NCBI GenBank assembly: GCA_020284085.1
Contig: JACEVL010000957.1
Location: 1-64,000, forward strand
Length of the DNA: 64,000 nt
Reading direction: 5' to 3'
Source of the DNA: Aporrectodea caliginosa
Taxonomy: Eukaryota > Annelida > Clitellata > Crassiclitellata > Lumbricidae
The notes below the pieces were generated by a model. That model worked only from the letters and a program-made list of their open reading frames with translations. It was not told the DNA's origin and searched no databases. Made by a program: the position numbers and the translations under genes. Below are positions 44,310-53,532 of the stretch, piece by piece. Numbering within the stretch: position 1 is the first letter of the stretch; every line of letters starts with the position of its first letter.

Positions 44310-46268
44310 GGGGTCGTCCATAAAGGACGTCCGCAAAAAAGACCCACTTTGGACCCCTCCCTTCCCCCTTTGTCCGCATTTAGCCATATCCCCCCCCACC
44401 CCCTTTGCGGACGTCCGCACACGAAAACCAAAAAATTTACAAAATAAAACATCAACATTGTGAATAACATCATTAATAAACTACTAGTTCTATCTGGGAC
44501 TATTATTACGGACCAGCCTCTATCTTATTTAGCAATAATAATAATAATAATACATGTAATAATTGGTAGTGACGTAACACATTCAGTCAGTCGATGGATT
44601 TTTCTCTTGGGGTTTAGTTTTTACAAGTAGAACGAGCTCGTCAGAATACGTTTTTAGGCCATCTTAGGCGGACGTCCGCACTGGTAGACCTGGGAGTCGA
44701 CCCCAATAAGTCGACCCCAGTCGACTTGGGCATCCCAAGTCGAGTCGAGTCGTTTCTGCTTAGCGCAACTGACCCCCAAGTCGAATTTGTACTGAAAAGT
44801 AACCTCAAGTTGTTTTCTACAGAAGTCGACTTAAACCGACTTGGGACACAAACAAATCTAAATTTATCTTGCCACACTAATGATCGTAAGGCCACGGCGG
44901 CGTTTCAGCAGTTGTATAGTGTTTTTAGTGTGAACAAGCGTTTTTAAGACCTATAGTGTGTTAGGGTTGTGTCATGACAATACACCTAGCTGTATGTATA
45001 AACACGATCTAGCGCCGCTTGTCTTGTGTAAACATTGACTGAATATAGCTTGTACTGAGCACGTGCTAATAGCGCGGGAAAGGTTAGAAATTGCTGATTA
45101 CAGTCGATTTGAATAATGCAGTTGTCTTAATACAGTAGCCTAGATAGAGCTGTATATTGAGAGTGACGTGTTAAGAAATATAGTTGATTTATGTTGACGA
45201 TATATATTGAATTGAAGTGTTGAAGATAAAAGTTGATTTACATCATTCTCATTTGAAAGAGTAAGAAGGAAATATTCAAAACCGCAGAACGGTACTGCGA
45301 TATTATTTTGTAGGCTATTCTCGACGCCGGTTGCGTCGGTTGGGCTAAGCAGTTACTTAGGCCTACTTATGCCTATTTTTATCGGTGTCGATTTATCAAT
45401 ATCATGATTTATTATCTGTTAAAGCTTCACACGTACTTTTCATAAAACTGGTGGATCGAAATGTTAATACAAATGTTAGCACGTCTGCCTTTATCAAGAG
45501 CTGAACCCTCGCAAATAAATGAACTTCTAGTCGACAGTGAATTCGACACAAATAAATCTGGATCTCTTACTAATCAATCGATCGTTTGGCGCTACTTTGG
45601 TGCACTCCATTAGTCGATTGCAGACGGAAAAACTGTTGTAGGCCTATTAGACAATGATCGACTATATTGTCGGTGAGTGGTAGTGCTGTGGGATGATACG
45701 CATGCATTGCTATTTGAATGACGTTATAGTGGCCAAATAATGATAACAACAGAATTAAACTGTGTCATTATAACACGCCATTCAGTGCAACCAGTCCGCG
45801 GTCCGCTGCAGATTCTTCTGTTAACCCATTAGAGCATTAAAAAACTGTTTAGGCCTAAGCCCAAACACAAACAGCTTAAAATAGGACTAATAAGCAATTT
45901 TATTCATCAGGTGTTGAGATCTCATTACTTATTAGTAGGCTATAAGGAATTACTTTTTGCCAGGCAAATTGGCAGGACATTTTTGTATTATTAGCCGTAC
46001 GTAATCGTAATTACCATGTCAGAAGTCGACTTCAAGTCGGAAGTTGGTTGTTTTCTGCCAAGTCGGGTCAAGTCGTTTTGACTCCAAGTTGTCGACTTCA
46101 AGTCGACCTCAAGTCACTTTAGGGTCAAGTTGGGTCAGATTGGCTTACCAAAGTGACTCCCAGGTCTACGCACTGGTCATAACCCCCCTCCCCCTTGTCC
46201 GCATTCGTCCGCATTTGGGTGACCTCCCCCTCCCCCCCTCATTGCGGACGTCCTTTATGGATGCTCCC
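44310..46268. mobile_element. TTAA-type transposon with GGGGTCGTCCATAAAGGACG ends, hosting another element
   Basis: The left end GGGGTCGTCCATAAAGGACG is preceded by TTAA. The right end CGTCCTTTATGGATGCTCCC is followed by TAAA (a worn TTAA). Subterminal GGACGTCCGCA motifs and C-rich blocks recall the element at 10751-11205. The inner 44684-46169 is a separate insertion. No transposase frame. Confidence 0.75.
44684..46169. mobile_element. foldback element with AAGTCGAC-rich arms, nested
   Basis: It starts GTAGACCTGGGAGTC and ends with the exact inverse GACTCCCAGGTCTAC. GCACTG flanks both sides (GCACTGGT if the first two bases are taken as target). About 150 bp at each end are rich in AAGTCGACTT and CAAGTCG units in inverted arrangement. 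The 1.2-kb interior has no recognisable coding sequence. Confidence 0.75.
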
Positions 46269-46599
46269 TAAATGTTATATTCTATGTTTCTGCCTCGGTT
46301 TTCAACAATTTATCCTAAACGTCTGCGCCACGCGATCGTTATGATGATGCTCCTGTCTATAAATATAGGCCTATGAGACATTTTTCGTCTCTCCTCAACA
46401 ATAGCCAACTTCAGTTCTATTGTAAATTTTCGACGAAGGTAGGCTTTGTTTAAGGGCACCCCAAATAGCATACTCTATCGGGTTTAGGTCTGGGTGGCCA
46501 CATATTTATCAGAATCGATGAAGTTTGTCCTGATGATGGAAGGTGAGTGTTTCTTGCTGCGTTTGAAGGAGCTACACCTGGTGCAACGTCCAATTGTGA

Positions 46600-47024
46600 G
46601 GTTCCGCGACAAGTCATCTACAGACTTTTCGTCTACGACACTTCGTCTACAAGTGTATCTTTATCCATTACGGCTAATCAACAGAGCCGACTTTCTTTTA
46701 GTTTCGCTAAAACGTGATAAATTTTCTCAGGAATACAGCTTCTAATTACTGAAAAGATTATTTTCATCAATCCAACTTCTATTGGATGGAAACTTAGTTT
46801 ATTCCATGAATCCAGCTTGGTATCCATCTTCTATTTACGGGGAAAATTATTTAGGTCAATCCAGCTTCTATTTCAACACAGGAATGTTTTCATCAATCCC
46901 ACTTCCATTTTGGGAAACAGTTTTTTCATCAATCCTGCTTCCATTTTAAAGTGACAATATCAAATAACTTTGTAGACGAAATGTCGTTAGACGAAATATG
47001 TCGACGAAGTGTCGTGACACCGTT
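46600..47024. mobile_element. foldback element with TTTCGTCTAC arms (copy 2)
   Basis: The left arm CTACAGACTTTTCGTCTACG and the right arm GTAGACGAAATGTCGTTAGA enclose the CAATCC array core. The left terminus seems truncated. The preceding 46269-46600 has no recognisable gene (frames at 46494 cross into the arm). Confidence 0.65.
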
Positions 47025-47049
47025 ATTTCTCAGGTCTGTTAATGTTTAA

Positions 47050-47990
47050 CCCTCGGGCTACCAAGCTTTTTGTGACGTTGGCTACCAAGGATTTCGGGTT
47101 TGGTTTCACATATCATTTCTTGTAATATACCAATGGATTCAGCATTCAATTCTGTACAGAATGGTATATCTAGTTGTACATTATGTGAATGCACCTCGAA
47201 ATTACATCATTTTTAACAAAGGAACCGATAATTAACGATATTTTATATTATTGCGTACATTTTGTACTTTTTGGATAAACAAATATACGATTTTGTGTGT
47301 TTTGAAACTGATCTGTGTATCCAAGATACAAAAAAACATACCTACACATGTTTATATACGTATAAATAGCCTATGCACCCATACATATATACATGTACAT
47401 GTATGCATGCATACATGTACAATACTATATTCAGCCATTTTCATACAGATTACGCGTATTATTATTTATTTTCATCACTTCCGGTTTTCAAAAGACAAAC
47501 ATGTAAGTATGTATATGGAGCCCTACATTCCCTCTAAAGAATGGCATATTTGTTTCTCTTCTAGGAAGATAAATGAATACACTACAGACAAAAAACTAAG
47601 GGGGAGTCCTTCCATTCAGACATTTTTCACGCATATTATGGGTATTATTATTTATTTTTATCACTTCGGTTTTCAAAAGACAAACATTTAAGTATGCAAA
47701 TGTAGCCCCACATTCCCTCTATAGAATGGTATAATTTGTGTCTCTTAATATTAAATGACAGATAAGATATAGTCGAAAATCTAGGGGTATCCACCCCCCT
47801 CTGGTGCCTCGGGTATATCGGGTATAACTTTTGAATGGCGTGAGCTACCACCATGTTGTTTACTTCAAAATGTGCGCCAATGAATCTGCCACAGCTACCT
47901 AAATTGCCAAAATTATATTCCATATGGAACAAATTTTTTGGCATAAAAACTTAGAGGGGTGGCAACCACCACCCCTTGGTAGCCCGAGGG
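47050..47990. mobile_element. TTAA-type transposon with CCCTCGGGCTACCAAG ends
   Basis: CCCTCGGGCTACCAAG and CTTGGTAGCCCGAGGG are perfect inverted termini with TTAA on each side (47046-47049 and 47991-47994). The interior 941 bp has an internal repetition (TATTATTTATTTTCATCACTT and TATTATTTATTTTTATCACTT contexts, quoted in part) and frames without known domains (47251-47691). It splits flank block 2, whose intact form is at 38920-38960. Confidence 0.85.
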
Positions 47991-48205
47991 TTAATATAGT
48001 TGAGGTATAACTCTAAGATATTCACTAGATGGCCGAATGGAATTTCACAAGTCAGCGTTAATATCTTCTGAACACAACTCTTGCATCGCTCGCCATTGTT
48101 TACGGATAATGGATAGCAGTTAAATTTAAATTGTCTCTGAAATGTATCACTAATTATTAACTGGTAAGATTTTATCACTTTGTTTATTTAATTTTGCCCT
48201 ATAGT
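47991..48205. repeat. duplicated flank block 2 (B2 unit)
   Basis: TTCACTAGATGGCCGAATGG and AACTGGTAAGATTTTATCAC, matching 38940-39150. Confidence 0.7.
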
Positions 48206-49015
48206 GCTCTGAAACAGTTATAATACAAAATTCGATCATTGTTGCTGTTTCTGTTTAAAAAATCAAAGATACGAGAGATGATTTTTTTCCAGAAGGGCTT
48301 CTATCAAACCTATCTCTCTGGTGGTAAAATCGTAGTTTACGTTGCTAATTTATTTGATATTGTCACTTTGAAATGGAAGCAAGCGTGGGTTATCCCGTTG
48401 TTTAGGTTGTTAAATTATTCTAATGTCTTCAATGCCGTACTTGACGTTGGTAAGGAAGCACTCTACCGATGTCCATCATAACTATTATTAATCCCACTTC
48501 CATTTCATGGAGAATTATATTTAATCAATCCAGCTTCTATTTACGGTAAAAATTATTTCCATCATTCCAACTTCTATTTAAAGATAGATATGTAGAAGTA
48601 GAAGTTGGATGAGCGATGAAAACATGTCTAAAATGCGTGTTAAATAATTTTAAGATGCTGTACGCATTGGGATTTTGGTAAATGAAAGCTCGATTGATGA
48701 AAATAATTGTTTCCGCAAGTAGAAGTTGGCTTCATGAGAGGTAATGGACACTCACCCGCTTGTTTACTTACTTGCTTTCGCGAAAATATTAGGCTGTTTG
48801 TACGTAGGTAGAGCGCTCTATTCTTTCCGAATCTGGGGCGGCCATATTGTTTATCTAGGTCATATTGGCTACCGAGCCGATGTTCACTTTAACCATGGTT
48901 TCATCAACCCCACTTCCAGTTAGCGAAACAATTTTTTCCCTCAAAAAAATTTCCATTTTAATTTTACGATATAAAATAATTTAGCAACCTAAACTACGGG
49001 TTTACCGCTAAATTA
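48206..49015. repeat. array pieces and GTAGTTTA ends
   Basis: Contains CGTAGTTTACGTTGCTAATT (48331), remnants of the CAATCC array in both orientations, and ACCTAAACTACGGGTTTACC (48988). 48760-48900 shows no recognisable feature. No gene. Confidence 0.6.
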
Positions 49016-49060
49016 GTGTAACAAGCTGGTGATATTGTTAGCTTCATTTCGAATAAACGA

Positions 49061-49113
<53 letters not shown>
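49016..49113 (+). mobile_element. retroelement 3' end with long GATT tail
   Basis: AATAAACGAGATTGATTGATT with about 12 GATT units. Longer than its paralogue at 40392, showing tail instability after duplication. Confidence 0.65.
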
Positions 49114-49284
49114 CTAATGTTATAGCTCGAGCTTAATGGTTGATTATCTTGTAGGCGATCACACTTGTAGTTTCAGTTTAACGACACTATGTGATAGCAA
49201 AGATCATTAACGTCGCCCTCTTCCTTCGTCCAGGCTTAGGACTGGCACTGCCTGACACTATGCGCATGGACGTGCAGTGGCGGA

Positions 49285-49724
49285 GGGTGTCACGACAATT
49301 CGTCTACAGACTTTTCGTCTACAGGTGTATCTGTATCCATTAGGGCTAATGAACAGTGGCCACTTTCTCATAGTTTCGCTAAAACATGCTAAATATTCTC
49401 TGGAATCCAACTTCTAATAATTATTACTGACAAGATTATTTTCATCAATCCAACTTCTATTGAATGAAAACTTAGTTTCCATCATCCATCCAGCTTGATA
49501 TCCAGCTTCTATTTACGGGAACAATTATTTCGATCAATCCAGCTTCTATTTCAACACAGGAATGTTTTCATCAATCCCGCTTTCATATAAGCAAACAGCT
49601 TTTTTATCAATCCAGTTCCATTTTAATAATTATGACAATATCAAATAACTTCGTAGACTTTCGAAATGTCTGTCAGCGAAATGTCTGTCAGCGAAATGTC
49701 TGTAGACGAATTGTCATGACACTC
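49285..49724. mobile_element. foldback element with TTTCGTCTAC arms (copy 3)
   Basis: Same termini (GGGTGTCACGACAATTCGTC, GAATTGTCATGACACTC) and the same flanks as 40565-41019, so it arose by duplication of the whole B unit, not by a new insertion. Confidence 0.7.
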
Positions 49725-49734
49725 TTCTACATTG

Positions 49735-50632
49735 GCGAGAATTCATTTCATCAACCCAGCTTCTATTTAAGCGGTGAATAATTTTTCATCAGTGCAACTG
49801 TAATTTAACTAAGAATTATTTTCCATCAATCTGGCTTCTATTAAAGCAAGCGAAAATTCTTTTCATTAATCCAACATGTATTTGACCACTGCTGCAACCC
49901 ATGCAATGGCCAATAGTTGAATACGCCAAGATATACTTTTAATGAAACTAGAAGTTGGATGATTTATGAAAGTGCTTTTCAGTCAACTAGAAGTTGGATC
50001 GCTGAAAATATTGTTAGTGAATATAGAAGACAGTATCACTGAATATTTTAATGAAATAGAAGTTTGGTTAAACCGTAGTTTACATTGCCAATTTCTTTTA
50101 ATGTCTTCAATGCCATACTTAACGTTGGCATATTATGTTAATGTCTTCAATGCCGTACTTTACTTTGGTAAGTAAGCAGTTTGCCAATGTCCATGATAAC
50201 TGTTATCAATCCAGCTTCCATTTAAGCATGGCAATTTTGTTATCAATTCGACTTCTATTTAAAAAAAATTACTTTTGATCAATCCAGCTTCTAATAAAGT
50301 AAGTAAAAATTATTTCTCATCATTCCCACTATTATTAAAGCAAGGAATTATTCTCATAAGTCCAGCTTATATTTACAGAAACAATTATTTTCATCGATCA
50401 AGCTTCTCTTGGAGCAAAGACATAGTTCCATCAATCCAGCTTCCATTTCATGGAAACAATTATTTACTTCAATCTATCTTCTATTTAAGAAAGAATTAGT
50501 TTCATCAATCCAACTTCCATTCAGGCAAACAATTATTTTTATCAATCGAGCTTCCTTTTTAATTTGACCATAATTATAAAGTAAGTTGGCAATGTAAACT
50601 AGGGTTTTGAAAGAATTTGTATGGATGAAAAT
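49735..50632. repeat. CAATCC arrays upstream of B2
   Basis: Co-linear with 41030-42030 with small indels, including the switch of unit orientation near 49930-50080. No gene. Confidence 0.7.
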
Positions 50633-52002
50633 CAGGGTTGGCAAGTTGTTGCCACCGCCGGTTATAACCCGTTATTGCCATGGCAAAAACTGTCCCAGCA
50701 AAAACCTCTTGGCAATAATGGCAGCAACCTCTTGGCAGAGAAATGGCAAAAACCTTTTGGCAAAAATAGAAACTATTAATTATTGTGGTAATAAAATATG
50801 GAATCTTCACAGTTAGCTTCATTTTTTATTTCTTCTGTCTTGCTACTTTACAGAGTTGACTGATTTAAATACATCAAGCTTTTAATTAATCAAGTTTTTC
50901 CAAATAAAAATCACCTTATTTAAATAACCATATAGGCTAATTTTTTCCTCATAAAAGGGATTTGCAAGTTTTACATATTAAGTACAGTCAATGTTGAATT
51001 GTGTAATTATGACTTAGAAATTTTGCCAAACCATTGGCTTCTATACACTACTAATAAATTATATACTACCAGGTAAGTATATAGAAAGGCAATAACCCTG
51101 TTGACCTGAATATTACTACTGCAGTGCAAATGGCAGTTTATTTTGGAGTAGTTGAACTGTAGGTCAGAATTTTTATCTTAATCTCATGTAGTTGACTTTA
51201 ACTACATTTATACTCAGGGATATATAGATTTACTACAGTAGTTTTAATTTCACACAATAATTTATTATAACTATGCAGTCTGTGCAGTGAAATATAATTT
51301 TCATTTGCCTTGCCCTTTAGAGAAAATGGGCATCATCTGGCAATAACCGGAAATTACCAGTTATTGCCAATGTCCCTAGGTTGTTGCCGGTATCACGAAA
51401 TAAAGTATCCCCCATACATGAGTATCCCCTTTAGCGAAATGGAGTATTCGGTTTAGTTTGCATTTTTGGCGGTTTGTAAGTGTATTCACTCGTACTGTTT
51501 GGATTTATTGGGTAAACGTGTAGTTTAGCGTCGTAAATTATTCGCCCGTTGTAGCACTGTTGTTTTTCATCAGTCCAACTTCTACTTTGTCAATAATCAT
51601 TTTCATCGATCCAGAGACAAAAATTCGTTTCATCAGTCCAGCTTCTATTTAAGCAGGAATTATTTGTCATCAATACAACTTTTATTTAATTAAGAATTAT
51701 TTTCCATCAATCCAGTTTCTATTTAAGCAAGATTCATTTCATCAGCCCCACTTCGATTTAAGGAAAAATTATTTTCATCAATCCGACTTCTATTTAGCAA
51801 GAATTCGTTTCATCAATCCAACTTGTTTACGACCAACGCTAAAACCCATGCAATGGCGGATAATTTACGACGCTAAACTACACGTTTACCCCGGATACTC
51901 TAAACCGATTTATTCCATCCGGGAGGATAAATTCATACATCCCCGGGTAGTCTTAGGACGGATACTGGGTAAACGTGTGATACCGGCAATAGCCCAACCC
52001 TG
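50633..52002. mobile_element. hAT-type element inserted in B2 upstream array
   Basis: It starts CAGGGTTGGCAAGTTGTTGCC and ends GGCAATAGCCCAACCCTG. The flanks are ATGAAAAT (50625-50632) and ATAAAAAT (52003-52010), an 8-bp duplication with one mismatch. The paralogous B1 position (about 42020-42030) lacks the element. A GTAGTTTA-type array element (51526-51892) is nested inside. No transposase. Confidence 0.85.
51526..51892. mobile_element. GTAGTTTA-ended element with CAATCC array (nested)
   Basis: GGGTAAACGTGTAGTTTAGC with CGTCGTAAATTATT on the left and AATTTACGACGCTAAACTAC with ACGTTTACCC on the right enclose several array units. The left end includes CCCGTTGTAGCACTG, the inverted empty site of the foldback at 16651. 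Confidence 0.7.
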
Positions 52003-52052
52003 ATAAAAATACTTTTTCCATGAAATGGAAGTTACATGGGTTAAAATATTTC

Positions 52053-52474
52053 GGTAATCCTGACAACGGCGGTCCCAAATTATTCAATGAAAGAAGTCTA
52101 CAAAGTTATTTGATATTGTCACTTTAAAATGGAAGCTGGATTGATGAAAACACTGTATCGCTAAATCGAAGCTGGATTGATGAAAAAACTCTTTCCCTAA
52201 ATGGAAGTGGGATTGATGAAAACATTCCTGTTTTGAAATAGAAGCCGAATTTATTTAAATAATTTCTCCGTAAAAACAAGCTCGATACCAAGCTCGTTGC
52301 ATGGATGAAACTAACTTTCGATTCAATAGAAGCTGGATTGATGAAAATAATCGTGTCAGTAATTAGAAGCTGGATGCCTGAAAATATATAGCACGTTTTA
52401 GCGAAACTATAAGAAAGCGGCTTCTGCTGATTTCTTTCATTGCATAATTTGGGACCGCCGTTGTCAGGATTAAC
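52053..52474. mobile_element. GGTAATCC-ended element in B2 upstream region
   Basis: Inverted termini of about 40 bp (GGTAATCCTGACAACGGCGG, then TCCCAAATTATTCAATGAAA). AATATTTC lies at 52045-52052 and 52475-52482. The B1 paralogue near 42066-42075 has a single AATATTTC and no insert. The core holds the GGATTGATGAAA array and a TTTAGCGAAACTATAAGAAAG segment otherwise seen in the TTTCGTCTAC foldbacks. Confidence 0.85.
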
Positions 52475-52925
52475 AATATTTCTTTGATGAAATAGAAGTT
52501 GGGTGGATGAAATTATTTTTTGCGATGAAATACAAATTACATGTATGAAATTTAACAACATAAACTACAGTTACCGAAAGTTCTTCAGACAATGAAGTCA
52601 CTAGGTGTCACTAGATGCAGTCTCATGTTATGAATCTATCACTTGTAACCTGACTAGTGAAATTTCAGCAGGGCAACGATTTAGGGGAAAATTAGGCATT
52701 GAAATACTGAAACTATGCTTCCCATTAACACATGTGAAAAACATGCACCGACTATTCATTCAACTGAGGATGGAAATCATTCTGACCTTAATGTAGCAGC
52801 AATTAGCCTTCAATTAGCAGCAATTAGCCTTCAATTAGCAGCAATTAGCCTTCAGTTATAAACAACAAGTAAATAAATTTTGTTATGTCTTAAAACAAGC
52901 CATAACTGAGAATTTGTGTTTCTTC

Positions 52926-52932
52926 ATTTTAG
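52926..52932 (+). promoter_or_regulatory. putative 3' splice site of B2
   Basis: TTCTTCATTTTAG before TGGGTGGCTGAAGA, as in B1. Just upstream, a 21-bp unit (core AGCAGCAATTAGCCTTCA) is repeated three times at about 52795-52855, where B1 has one. Confidence 0.5.
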
Positions 52933-53201
52933 TGGGTGGCTGAAGATCAGAACTCAATGCAGTTATATTCATGAGAAAGCCAATATCTCATTGATCTTCC
53001 CCAAAAACATATATGGATATATTTCTCTGCAGCTTTTATTAACGTCGATTATTTCTTCATCAGTTAACATTGCTACTGACTAATAATGAAAGAGTCTGAT
53101 ATACGAGAGAAATTGGATTGCTTCAATATTTCATCACCTCAGGTTGTTTTTTTTCAGGGTGAATAATTTTGTTACTTTATCCCAAAAGAACTTATTGACA
53201 C

Positions 53202-53510
53202 ATGAAACGTGTGAAAAGTTGCACTCTTACTTCAACCAACCCAGATAGTGTCTATACATGCATTTGCATTAAAATGGATGCTACTAGTGCTGAAGAAACG
53301 CCATGCAGATCCAAATTATATGAAGAATCATTTGCACATTCAGGTGATTTACAAAAGCACATGAAAGCCAATTCTGGCAAAAAAACAAAGAAACATCAAT
53401 TACTTCAGAAATCATTTGCTCATGGTGAAATTCTGACAGCTCCTATAAGGAAAACATACCAGAGAGCAACAGCCATGCAAATGCCAGATATGTGGGAAAT
53501 CATTTACTGA
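53202..53510 (+). pseudogene. B2 N-terminal part, decayed and frameshifted
   Basis: It starts with MKRVKSCTLTSTNPDSVYTC exactly as B1, then the same worn finger, then two further eroded fingers lacking most zinc ligands (KKHQLLQKSFAHGEILTAPI). A run of four A at 53451-53454 appears one base too long. Beyond it the finger CKCQICGKSFTEVGKLAVH reads in the next frame. This segment is therefore disconnected from the intact array unless translation or splicing bypasses it. Confidence 0.7.
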
Positions 53511-53532
53511 AGTAGGTAAGTTGGCGGTGCAT

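Noticed and set aside
44641..44947. Frames with LLFSTNSTW and similar on both strands
   Set aside because: They fall in the AAGTCGAC arm of a foldback element.
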